DNA of 64,000 nucleotides, taken from positions 1 through 64,000 of the forward strand of contig JBALVI010000008.1 in assembly GCA_036961205.1 (NCBI GenBank). Direction: 5' to 3'. The position numbers and the translations under genes were made by a program. Positions 9,459 to 17,814 of this stretch are shown piece by piece. This DNA is from CALJFL01 sp036961205. Lineage in GTDB: Bacteria > Pseudomonadota > Gammaproteobacteria > Pseudomonadales > Halieaceae. A model generated the notes under the pieces. That model did no database searches. It worked only from the letters and a program-made list of their open reading frames with translations, and was not told where the DNA came from. The first letter of the stretch is position 1. The number at the start of each line of letters is the position of its first letter.

Positions 9459-10469
9459 ATGAACTCGGACAATATACAGTGGAAATTGATCGCGCGACCA
9501 GAGGGCGAAGCCAAGCGCGCTGATTTTGAAGTAACCAGCTCCCCGATTCCTGTGCCTGGCCCGGGCGAAGTGTTGGTCAAGAACCTATACATGCTGGTTC
9601 CGCCGTCTATGCGGTTGTGGATGAACGAAAAGGAAAGCTATTTCCCGCCTGCTGCCCTGGGTGAGGTAATGCTCGGTATAACGCTTGGCGTCGTAACGGA
9701 ATCTGATTCGCCGGATTTGCCAGTGGGAAGCTATGTGAATGGCATGGGAGGATGGCAGCTGTGGAGTGTGGCGGCGGCGGAAGCCTTGCAAAAGCTGGAG
9801 CCTCATCCCGATATTCCGTTGGAGCTTTATCGTACGGTACTGGATGTACAGGGTCTTACGGCGTATTGCGGTATTACTGATATCTGTAATCCTCAGCCGG
9901 GTAGAACGCTGGTAGTCTCTGCCGCGGCCGGCAGTGTTGGCTCCATTGCCTGCCAGATCGCCAAGAACCGCGGTAGCAAGGTTATTGGTATCGCCGGTGG
10001 CGCGGACAAGTGCGCGTGGCTGGTAGACGAATGTGGCATTGACGCCGCCATCGATTACAAATCAGAAGACGTCGCCAAGCGACTCGATGAGCTGGCGCCA
10101 GAGGGCATTGATGCCGTATTCGAAAACGTAGGCGGCGAAATTATGGACGCCTGTCTTGACCGAATAAACGATGGAGCCCAAATTGCACTGTGCGGTCTGA
10201 TCTCCAGTTACAATAAAGATACAACCCAGCGCACTAGTGCATTGATGTCGCTGGTGAATCGTAGCGCGCGATTACAGGGATTTTTGGTAAAAGACTATCC
10301 GCATCTAACCGGTGCGATGCTCGAGGAACTACAACCAATGGTGTTGGCGGGAACTCTGAAATACCAAATTGATGTACTCGATGGGCTAGACAATACGCTT
10401 GAGGCAATGAGCCGCATTTACAGTGGTCAAAACAAGGGTGTTCAGCTTATTCGGATTAATCCCGAATAA
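9459..10469 (+). CDS. MDR-family NADP-dependent oxidoreductase
   Basis: A 336-residue zinc-independent medium-chain reductase of the prostaglandin reductase/alkenal reductase (CurA/YfmJ-like) group. It reduces activated C=C bonds of enones with NAD(P)H. The N-terminal PGPGEVLVKNLYMLVPPSMR region and the Rossmann AAAGSVGSIACQIAKNRG loop near residue ~150 define the family. The catalytic-zinc cysteines are absent, as expected. The frame is open from 9372, but a promoter -10 box covers that codon and the MNSDNIQWKL start aligns with paralogues in this window. Two further paralogues occur at 25435 and 35377. Divergent from the PQQ dehydrogenase. Confidence 0.9.
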   Translation: MNSDNIQWKLIARPEGEAKRADFEVTSSPIPVPGPGEVLVKNLYMLVPPSMRLWMNEKESYFPPAALGEVMLGITLGVVTESDSPDLPVGSYVNGMGGWQLWSVAAAEALQKLEPHPDIPLELYRTVLDVQGLTAYCGITDICNPQPGRTLVVSAAAGSVGSIACQIAKNRGSKVIGIAGGADKCAWLVDECGIDAAIDYKSEDVAKRLDELAPEGIDAVFENVGGEIMDACLDRINDGAQIALCGLISSYNKDTTQRTSALMSLVNRSARLQGFLVKDYPHLTGAMLEELQPMVLAGTLKYQIDVLDGLDNTLEAMSRIYSGQNKGVQLIRINPE

Positions 10470-10556
10470 GCTCGCGCTGCGGGGCCGGTGACTGGCGACT
10501 TACGTTGAATCGGAATATCGTGCAGACGAACAATAATATTCGAGAGGAGAAATAGT

Positions 10557-11732
10557 TTGAAACCGGCCATTGCCCTTGCAGCTTCCATACTTTTGATTTC
10601 ATGTGCCACAGTATCATCGAGCCCACCCCAGCCGCAGACCACTGACGTCACGGCAGCCACCGCGGTCTCACCTGATCTGGATATCGGTCTCACTTCCCGT
10701 TTTCACTTTGCAACGCACACACGGGATTTCGATAGGTCCCGGGCCTTTTATCGCAAACTAGGCTATACCGAGGGCATGGGCGGCTTCCCTCTAAGCAATA
10801 CGCACCTGATGGCGCGCGCATTGGGGATGTTCGACATCTGTCAGTATGAGCTTGTTAAAGGCGAGGTTATCTCGTTACCTAACAGTCTCAACACGGCTAA
10901 TATCGACTTACTACAATTCAAAACCCCATTTAATGGTGAGCCGCCTTATGAGCTGCCCAACCATCTTGGCATGGCCTACGCTGCACTACTGACCGCCAAT
11001 CTGGAAAGTGATGTTGCTTATCTGAAAACGCTTGGGACGGATTTTCTGTCTGAACCTTATGGCATTCCTGGTGATCAATTCGTGTTCTTCCGCGACCCGG
11101 ATGGGGTGCTCTATAAGCTGATGGAAACTGCGCCGCCTCATGGTGACGAAGAGGCAGATATGCATCTCATCGCGATGCCTTATATTGGAATCAACGTCAG
11201 CGACCTAGAGGCATCACTAGAATTCTACCGAAAGTTTGGTTATACCCAGGTCAAGCGCATGCATCAGACCACGGGTTCTCTTGAAGAAGCTCGTGCTTAT
11301 GGACTCGATCAGCCTTTTCAGTTCAAAGGCGCCGATATCGCTCTTGGGGTGGGTGACCGACATGTGCTGCGTTTAATACAATGGGTTGAACCTTTCAACC
11401 CCGAACCCTCTTATGCACCTCCCATTAATCATATTGGTATCAATCGAATCGCGTTGTTGACTCCGGATATTGAACGCGCTGTGAAGATCCTTAAAGGTCA
11501 GGGCGTTAAGTTCCTCTCTGAGGTCGCACCATGCTGCACAGGTACTGCGGAAGACGACACAGCGATTGTGCATGCAATCGATCCAGACGGCGTGTTCCTA
11601 GAATTAGTGGGTGGTATTACTCCACGACCACTGCAGCCTCAGCCAGAAGAATGCCCTGCACTGGACATAAAAATGCCTGCAGTCGACACTTCGACGATAA
11701 AGTTAGATCTCGAAATCCCTGGTAGCGATTAA
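10557..11732 (+). CDS. Two-domain VOC/glyoxalase-fold lipoprotein
   Basis: A 391-residue protein made of two vicinal-oxygen-chelate modules. The first is HFATHTRDFDRSRAFYRKLG near residue 55 and the second IGINVSDLEASLEFYRKFG near residue 215. Each ends in a D-P-D-G-V strand (FRDPDGVLYKLME; AIDPDGVFLELVG). The start is TTG at 10557, set by GAGAGGAGA six bases upstream. The first 16 residues then form a lipoprotein signal with lipobox LLISC (Cys16). An exported VOC protein is unusual because most are cytoplasmic. It precedes the lipoprotein PQQ dehydrogenase by 133 bases, suggesting a joint extracytoplasmic pathway. Activity (dioxygenase, lyase or binding) cannot be told. Confidence 0.8.
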   Translation: MKPAIALAASILLISCATVSSSPPQPQTTDVTAATAVSPDLDIGLTSRFHFATHTRDFDRSRAFYRKLGYTEGMGGFPLSNTHLMARALGMFDICQYELVKGEVISLPNSLNTANIDLLQFKTPFNGEPPYELPNHLGMAYAALLTANLESDVAYLKTLGTDFLSEPYGIPGDQFVFFRDPDGVLYKLMETAPPHGDEEADMHLIAMPYIGINVSDLEASLEFYRKFGYTQVKRMHQTTGSLEEARAYGLDQPFQFKGADIALGVGDRHVLRLIQWVEPFNPEPSYAPPINHIGINRIALLTPDIERAVKILKGQGVKFLSEVAPCCTGTAEDDTAIVHAIDPDGVFLELVGGITPRPLQPQPEECPALDIKMPAVDTSTIKLDLEIPGSD

Positions 11733-11865
11733 CCAAAAACCGGGACGTTAATATTTTCAGGTTTATTTCATTAGGGATAAAGCTTGGAGGTTGAACGTCC
11801 CGTTTTTGATTGCCGCTTCAGTTTGACGTTATCCGCAAGTGCAATTGCTCGCAGGAAAAATAGCT

Positions 11866-13827
11866 ATGCCTAAAGTTTTAGCCAAGCCAGTGATATCTCT
11901 GCTGGTCGCTTTGTTAACGCTAATCTTGAGTGCGTCATGCACACAGCAAAAGGATAATGGCGAAAGCGCCGAATCCTTTTCTCACCTTGAATCAGTCAAG
12001 AGCGCAATGCTACCGGCGGCGTCAGAAGACTCCCATCCCGGTGCAGCACTCTATCAAGCTAAATGTGCAGCATGTCACGACCAGCCTTTTTATAAGGCTC
12101 CCAGTCGTCCGATGATCACTAGTTTGGGGCCAAAAGGCATTCTTAGAGCCATGAATGAGGGCATCATGATGTCCCAGGCAGCTGATATTGAGGCTGTTGA
12201 TCGGGAAGCCATTGCAGAGTATCTGACCGGCCAACGCTTAAGCGATATTCAGGAACAACCCATGCCTCCCGCGTGTGATGCCGAGCATAGTTTCGATCCC
12301 AAGTTGCCACCAGTGTCCCGGGGATGGGGTGTGGACGAGCGCAATACCCGCTTTCAACCGGCGGCGACCGGCGGTTTGACTGCCGACAATGTCGGCGAGT
12401 TGGAGGTCAAATGGACGTTTGCCTATCCGAATGCATTCCAGGGGCGGTCCCAACCTGTTTATGGTGGTGGCGCAATCTATGTGGGCAGTCAGGATGGCAC
12501 GGTTTGGGCGCTGGATGCCAAAACGGGTTGTCTGCGCTGGTCCTTCCAGGCCAGTGCCGAGGTGCGCACCGGTATCGCCATCACGCCTTGGAACGCCGGT
12601 GACACCGAGGTTGAAGCAACCCTGTTTTTTGGTGATATGCTGGCCAGTGTTTATGCCCTGGATGCAAAATCAGGTGAATTACGTTGGCGCATAAAAGCTG
12701 ACGAACATCGCGACGCAACTCTAACGGGTACGCCAACCTATTTCGATAATCGCCTGTTCGTCAGCGTATCGTCTCTGGAGGTCGTTTCTGCGATCAATCC
12801 GCAATACGAGTGCTGCACTTTTCAAGGTGCTGTGATGGCGCTTGATCCTGCGACCGGTGCTGTTATTTGGAAATCCCGGACCTTGGATACGCCAGCAGTA
12901 GCTGCCGGTAAAACGTCTGTAGGCACAGCAGTTATGGCGCCGTCTGGTGCGCCGATCTGGTCCGCTCCTACTATTGATGTAAAGCGTAACAGGCTTTATG
13001 TAGGCACTGGAGAAAACTATTCATCACCTGCCGATGGTAACTCTGACGCCATCATCGCTTATGATCTGGATTCTGGAAAGAAGCTTTGGGTTAGCCAGCA
13101 AACCTCAGGTGATGCCTGGAACGCCTCCTGTTTCGTCGGTATTCCTGGAATCAATAACGCCAACTGCCCAGAGGAAAATGGACCGGATTACGACTTTGGT
13201 GCCAACCCTATACTGATTAAGCTAGGGGACAGCAAAGACATTGTCGTTGCCGGGCAAAAGTCGGGGGATGTAGTAGGGATTGACCCGGATTCAGGTGAAA
13301 CTCTGTGGAAAACCCCGATTGGCCGCGGTGGTATCCAAGGCGGTGTGCATTTCGGGATTGCCGCGCAAGATAATGTGATTTATGTGCCGATCAATGATCA
13401 AATAGTTGCCGCTGACGATACCCGTTACAACAGCAATCGCGCTGCTGAACCAGGTGTCCATGCGCTGAATGCAGTCGACGGTTCCAGGCTGTGGTCGGCA
13501 CCTTCTCCTGACGTTTGTGGCGACACTCAATATTGTTCGCCAGGAATATCCCAGGCCATCGCTGCGATTCCCGGCGCTGTCGTGGCAGGTTATCTTGATG
13601 GCCGCTTACGCATCCATGCGCGTGAAGACGGTCGGGTATTGTGGGAACGCAATATGTTGGGGGAGTATCAAACAGTGTCTGGTGCGACTGCCACAGGCGG
13701 AGCCTTTAGCGGTGGCGGTATTTTGGTGGCCCATGGTTTAATGTATGTTAACGCAGGGTACGGATTCAATTCACACATCCCGGGTAACGCGCTGGTCGTG
13801 TTGGGCCTCAAGGAAGGAAGCGAATAA
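11866..13827 (+). CDS. PQQ-dependent quinohemoprotein dehydrogenase (lipoprotein)
   Basis: Paralogue of the enzyme at 7213-9159, 653 residues from the chosen ATG (AGGA 10 bases upstream; a GTG at 11839 is also in frame). The signal peptide ends in lipobox LSASC (Cys25), so it is membrane-anchored. The cytochrome c site CAACH is at residues 67-71. PQQ propeller blades follow (DAKTGCLRWSFQAS, SQDGTVWALDAKTG), with the vicinal cysteines in ECCTF and a GDAWNASC motif. Electrons should pass from PQQ to the fused haem and on to the respiratory chain. The stop codon overlaps the next start by one base, so translation is coupled to the NTF2-like gene. Substrate unknown. Confidence 0.9.
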   Translation: MPKVLAKPVISLLVALLTLILSASCTQQKDNGESAESFSHLESVKSAMLPAASEDSHPGAALYQAKCAACHDQPFYKAPSRPMITSLGPKGILRAMNEGIMMSQAADIEAVDREAIAEYLTGQRLSDIQEQPMPPACDAEHSFDPKLPPVSRGWGVDERNTRFQPAATGGLTADNVGELEVKWTFAYPNAFQGRSQPVYGGGAIYVGSQDGTVWALDAKTGCLRWSFQASAEVRTGIAITPWNAGDTEVEATLFFGDMLASVYALDAKSGELRWRIKADEHRDATLTGTPTYFDNRLFVSVSSLEVVSAINPQYECCTFQGAVMALDPATGAVIWKSRTLDTPAVAAGKTSVGTAVMAPSGAPIWSAPTIDVKRNRLYVGTGENYSSPADGNSDAIIAYDLDSGKKLWVSQQTSGDAWNASCFVGIPGINNANCPEENGPDYDFGANPILIKLGDSKDIVVAGQKSGDVVGIDPDSGETLWKTPIGRGGIQGGVHFGIAAQDNVIYVPINDQIVAADDTRYNSNRAAEPGVHALNAVDGSRLWSAPSPDVCGDTQYCSPGISQAIAAIPGAVVAGYLDGRLRIHAREDGRVLWERNMLGEYQTVSGATATGGAFSGGGILVAHGLMYVNAGYGFNSHIPGNALVVLGLKEGSE

Positions 13828-14420
13828 TGATAAGACAGCAATTTTTGAGATGCAGTGGCTTGGCCATTGCTATCACTCTCTTATTACAAGTCTCGACGGT
13901 GTCTGCTGAGTCGAGTATGCCGGCATCTCAAGTGGCAGCGGAATGGACTGCCAAGCAAGATATTGCCGTATTGCAACGACGCTACGCTCAGGCAACCGAC
14001 ATGATTGCAGCGGACAGTGCCGGAAATGAAGCCAAGGTTGTAGCAATCTATCAGGCAATTTTTACAGAAGATGCCGAGATGGGCGTCCTGGATCAGCTGA
14101 CATTAGAAGGCCCGATGGTTTGGCTGGAGCTGGTTAAAACAACCTTTGTGCCACTAAGTAATGCCCAGCATATGATCGGTAGTCAGGTGGTTGAGATTCA
14201 AAGCCTGCCAGATGAGAAAGGACAGGGCGGTGCGGCCACCATGCGCAGTTATGTACAGGCAACGCACGTGAATAAGGATGGCACCTTGGAACGAGTGTTG
14301 GGAACCTATATCTCAACGGCGATATACCTGCCGGATTCTGGCTGGAAACTTTCAAAAATGACCTTGGAAATACTGTCCACAGAAGCCGCGAAAATGGCGC
14401 CTCCTTTGCAGTTGGATTAA
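13827..14420 (+). CDS. Secreted NTF2/SnoaL-like protein
   Basis: A 197-residue protein with an N-terminal signal peptide (residues ~1-28, cleavage after VSAES) and a SnoaL-like/NTF2 fold. The domain begins with the EWTAKQDIAVLQRRYAQATD helix and contains FTEDAEMGVLDQ. Such alpha+beta cones act as isomerases, dehydratases or binding proteins. The ATG overlaps the stop of the PQQ dehydrogenase (ATAATGA) and AAGGAAGG precedes it, so the two are coupled. Export matches the extracytoplasmic location of its operon partners. The catalytic role is unassigned. Confidence 0.8.
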   Translation: MIRQQFLRCSGLAIAITLLLQVSTVSAESSMPASQVAAEWTAKQDIAVLQRRYAQATDMIAADSAGNEAKVVAIYQAIFTEDAEMGVLDQLTLEGPMVWLELVKTTFVPLSNAQHMIGSQVVEIQSLPDEKGQGGAATMRSYVQATHVNKDGTLERVLGTYISTAIYLPDSGWKLSKMTLEILSTEAAKMAPPLQLD

Positions 14421-14687
14421 CCCGAGTAAGGAAGCGGGTACCACGGCGAGGTCGATTCCGTCTTCCTATAACCCAGACCAATGTTGATCGGGCTGGCCAT
14501 CAGGCCATTACTGCTAATTCCTTCAGTGGGTTGGACGGTCGTCACGCTCATCATCAGCCATCGCCTTCACCAGCTTACAAGATAAACCCCCCAAATGGAG
14601 ACCTCGATGCCAGGCGCACAGGCGGAGCGTCCGTTGTCGAGCTGCGACTTGCGAGGAGTTTTTCAAGTTGGTACTTGCAGGACTTAA

Positions 14688-14719
14688 TGAAGTAGGGCGG
14701 TTATGAAGCAGGGCAGTTA
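14688..14719 (+). repeat. Tandem 16-bp direct repeat
   Basis: TGAAGTAGGGCGGTTA is followed immediately by TGAAGCAGGGCAGTTA (14 of 16 identical). Probably a slippage duplication in non-coding DNA. Confidence 0.5.
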
Positions 14720-14795
14720 CTTGAACGCAAATGCCGGGTTTCTGTGATCTGCAGAACTTAAGTTTTTAGTACTACTTCTCTTGCTTGGAAAGATA

Positions 14796-14833
14796 TCAGC
14801 GCAATCCAGATCGAAACGACTGGACTGCGCTGA
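14796..14833 (-). terminator. Hairpin after the TonB receptor gene
   Basis: TCAGCGCAATCCAG and CTGGACTGCGCTGA pair over 14 bases with one G-U/mismatch and a 10-nt loop, 12 bases past the receptor stop. Only a short T-rich stretch follows on the minus strand, so intrinsic termination is likely but not textbook. Confidence 0.5.
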
Positions 14834-14845
14834 AGTTCGGTGGGC

Positions 14846-17140
14846 TTAGAAAGAGGCGGACAACTCCATACCGTAGGTACGACCTTCGTTCCACCAACCA
14901 CGCGTAGTTAAGCCACCAATTCGGGAGACTGCTCTTTGCGTATCATCCGTGAGGTTGCGACCGAAAACTGCAACCTTATAGCGATCGTTCCATGTATAAC
15001 TCAGGTTGGCGCTGAGGTTTTCAAGGCTGTCCTGGCTACCCAGGACATCATTCACACTTGGATCTCCTAAAGCATCCGGGGCGAGTATCGTTTCAATTTT
15101 GTCGCGCCAGTGATATCCCACATTACCAGACAAACTACCATTCCCCATGTCCCAAATGTACGTCGTTGCCACGCCAAACGTATTCTCGGGTGTGTTGATA
15201 GGCCTAAAATCATCGTTATCGGTGGCAACGCCGTCGCCGTTAATATCTGCAACAAAGCCGTCATATTCCGCATCGAGATAACCGTAGTTGGCACGAACGT
15301 TCCAGGCTTCGGTTATCTGAAACTCAAGCTCAAGCTCTAAACCATAAATCTCCATTCCCGCTGCATTAGCGACCAGCGAGGCAACGTTGCTCAGGTCTAT
15401 CGGGACGAAATACTGTTCCTGCTTGTCGCTATATTCGCTGTAGAAAAACACCGGGTTGAAGGTCATACGACCATCTATCCATGTGCTCTTAAGGCCCGCT
15501 TCCCAGGTTTCCACAAATTCAGGCTCGTAGCTGACGTCAAGGTTAAAGTCAGACTGCCGTCCAAAGAATCCGCCGCTCTTGAAACCCTCGGTATAAGAGC
15601 CGTAAACCATCATGTCGTCTGAGGCATCCCAACTCAGGCCTACCTTAGGCGTTACATCATCCCATTTATCGCCCTGGTTTACGGGTTCATTGGGGTTAAT
15701 AGGAACGCTATCACCGGCGGCTGGATCCCAGAAAAGCGCCTGATTACCACCGGTGAAGTCCTTCTCTTCCTCCGTCCAGCGAGCGCCTAAAGTCAGCGTC
15801 CACTTCTCCGCAAAGCGCCAATCAGCCTGGCCAAATACCGATTTAGATTCGGTGCTCTGGACCTGGCCATTACTGCTGAGTGTGCTTGGTGTAAGACCCG
15901 CGCCCCCAGGCACGCCAGTGAGGGCACCAATCAGGTCAAGGGTATAGTGCAACTGAGCCACATCCCAACGCTGCTCATAGTCTACGTCCCACAAGTAGGC
16001 ACCCAGGATAAAGTCGAAGTTTTCACCAAAGCTAGAGGCAACACGAAGCTCATGGCTTTCCTGCTCCCAGTCGTTGTAGAACCGCATGGAAAGCAACGGG
16101 GCCGACGAGCCGTCGAAGTGCTGGTTATTGTCCTCGTCCATGTCACGGCTGCTGCCGATATAGGTGAAGAGAAAATCACCCAGCTGATAATTAGCCGTGG
16201 CGATATAGCTATCGTATTCGTTGTCACTGTCGTTTAAGCCGTCAGCTGAGTTTCTATCCGCGTTGTCCGAGGTATTTGACTCGCAAGATCCATAGACCGC
16301 ACAGTTAAGCTCGTTTGGCTGATTGACGTTAACATAAGCGCCCTGATCACTCTCATCGTTAAGCCTTTCGTAATGAAATTTAAGATCAAAATTCTCGGTT
16401 GGCCGCCACAGTGCAGCAAAACCATAGTTGAGCATATCGTCGCCGCCGACATCTTGATTGAGCGTTGTATTTTTGACGAAGCCGTCACTCTTGATCTGGG
16501 CGCCAAACAGCTTCACACCCAGCTTCTCATCGATGATCGGTACGTTGACAACACCCTTGAAATCTTCGCGCCCGTTTTCATCGAATGTCGCACTTATATC
16601 TGCGCCCCACTCCATGGTGACATCACCGCGGATGATGTTGAGTACGCCGCCCGTGGTATTTTTACCAAACAGGGTTCCCTGGGGGCCACGCAGTATTTCG
16701 ATTCGCTTGATGTCAAAGTTCTGCAGCAATACGCCGCTGGATGTGCCCAGAAACATACCGTCCATCACCACACCGATAGCGGGGTCGAAACTTTTATCAG
16801 ATTCAGATGAATTAACACCACGAATACTGATAGCCGCACCACTGGCAATACCCGGGGTACGCCGAATATAGACGTTAGGCGCAAAATCTTGCACATCTTC
16901 GATACGCCGTAAGCTGGCCTCTTTCAATTCTTTGGTCAGGGCCGATACAGCCACTGGAGTATCCTGCAGAGACTCGTCACGCTTTCGGGCAGTAACAATC
17001 ACTTCCTCCAGCGCAAAAGAGCTTTCGTCCTGCGCATAGGAGCCGGTGCTTACCATGGTTGAAACCAGTGCTGCCGAACAGGCACCGGCGAGCAGATGCC
17101 TGGCTGTCCTGGGCTTCGATATCTTGATTGGGTTTGTCAT
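14846..17140 (-). CDS. TonB-dependent outer-membrane receptor
   Basis: A 764-residue outer-membrane transporter. A signal peptide (to about residue 36, ending SYAQ) is followed by a TonB-box-like LEEVIVTARKRDES. The plug domain has RGPQGTLFGKNTTGG near residue 150. The 22-strand barrel ends in an aromatic residue (SASF). AGAGGAAAGG before the ATG is a strong SD. It belongs to the large receptor group that marine gammaproteobacteria use for uptake of hydrophobic or complex organic substrates as well as iron chelates, so the ligand is unknown. It diverges from the acyl-CoA synthetase gene across a long AT-rich region. Paralogue at 45886. Confidence 0.93.
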   Translation of the reverse strand: MTNPIKISKPRTARHLLAGACSAALVSTMVSTGSYAQDESSFALEEVIVTARKRDESLQDTPVAVSALTKELKEASLRRIEDVQDFAPNVYIRRTPGIASGAAISIRGVNSSESDKSFDPAIGVVMDGMFLGTSSGVLLQNFDIKRIEILRGPQGTLFGKNTTGGVLNIIRGDVTMEWGADISATFDENGREDFKGVVNVPIIDEKLGVKLFGAQIKSDGFVKNTTLNQDVGGDDMLNYGFAALWRPTENFDLKFHYERLNDESDQGAYVNVNQPNELNCAVYGSCESNTSDNADRNSADGLNDSDNEYDSYIATANYQLGDFLFTYIGSSRDMDEDNNQHFDGSSAPLLSMRFYNDWEQESHELRVASSFGENFDFILGAYLWDVDYEQRWDVAQLHYTLDLIGALTGVPGGAGLTPSTLSSNGQVQSTESKSVFGQADWRFAEKWTLTLGARWTEEEKDFTGGNQALFWDPAAGDSVPINPNEPVNQGDKWDDVTPKVGLSWDASDDMMVYGSYTEGFKSGGFFGRQSDFNLDVSYEPEFVETWEAGLKSTWIDGRMTFNPVFFYSEYSDKQEQYFVPIDLSNVASLVANAAGMEIYGLELELEFQITEAWNVRANYGYLDAEYDGFVADINGDGVATDNDDFRPINTPENTFGVATTYIWDMGNGSLSGNVGYHWRDKIETILAPDALGDPSVNDVLGSQDSLENLSANLSYTWNDRYKVAVFGRNLTDDTQRAVSRIGGLTTRGWWNEGRTYGMELSASF

Positions 17141-17652
17141 TAGTGCCTTTCCTCTACAGTTTGTTAGTTTTATAGCTTTAGGGATCGATGTTTTGGGAAT
17201 TTGATATTCAGGGTCTGATTTTTGGTCTTTCTCACTATGTCAGGCTTTTGCAAGATGCAATCGTTTAATAGCTAACTTTCAAGGGTCAACCAGTTGCTAG
17301 CCACGCTCTGCGGTGCGAAGGGATAGGTCGGTTGACTTTCGTATTATAGGGGGACGATAGCAGCATTGAATAAAACCGTCAAACTTGTTTAAAAAGAAAT
17401 TCCCTGTTCCAATGGCATTTGATAAAAGTTTAATTAAATTCAAATTTTGTCAAAAAACCGGACATAATACATGAGTGCCCGCTGCTCATATCCATACAGG
17501 CCGACATCTTCGATGTAATCCAGTATGGGCCCCGCTTTGACCGTCCGTTTGTACTCAGTGAGCACATTCGGTAACGGGGGTTAGAGTTGTCCCTGCCGGC
17601 CGGGGCGGAGTAGAATAAAAAATCAGTACATCCTGTATATGTAGGGAAAATG
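17141..17652. other. 512-bp divergent regulatory region
   Basis: AT-rich spacer between the TonB receptor and the acyl-CoA synthetase unit. It holds a minus-strand TATAAT (17348-17343) with only a poor -35, and a plus-strand promoter candidate at 17587-17616. No gene is apparent and the AAACAR...ACTGWWT operator is not present. Confidence 0.5.
17587..17616 (+). promoter_or_regulatory. Sigma70-like promoter candidate
   Basis: TTGTCC (17587-17592) and TAGAAT (17611-17616) with an 18-bp spacer, about 35 bases before the small upstream ORF and 195 before the acyl-CoA synthetase. Confidence 0.4.
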
Positions 17653-17814
17653 ATGAGAAATATGAAGTTTGAATCGGCACATGCTTACCGAAATGCCGCC
17701 CGGGGTCCCCGTGTATTTATCATTTTCCAGCAGGGGGGAATGCAGCGCCACGACTCTCCAGGGTATGCAGACCCTCTGCACCTTGCGCGCGGCCTGCAGG
17801 CCAGCATCACATGA
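17653..17814 (+). CDS. Small upstream ORF coupled to the acyl-CoA synthetase
   Basis: A 53-codon frame starting at ATG 17653 (AGGG seven to ten bases upstream) whose TGA overlaps the synthetase ATG as ATGA. The peptide is basic and polar near its start (MRNMKFESAHAYRNAARGPR) and matches nothing I recognise. The 4-base overlap and SD site suggest a translated leader that couples translation to the next gene. It could equally be a chance frame in the 5' leader. Confidence 0.35.
   Translation: MRNMKFESAHAYRNAARGPRVFIIFQQGGMQRHDSPGYADPLHLARGLQASIT

Larger units (their letters stand above)
14421..14845. other. 425-bp gap between convergent genes
   Basis: Holds no convincing gene. Visible structure is a tandem 16-bp duplication (14688-14719) and the hairpin at 14796-14833. 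Confidence 0.6.

Noticed and set aside
14688..14719. Tandem repeat as a CRISPR or REP element
   Set aside because: Only two units, no spacer, no stem, no cas genes.
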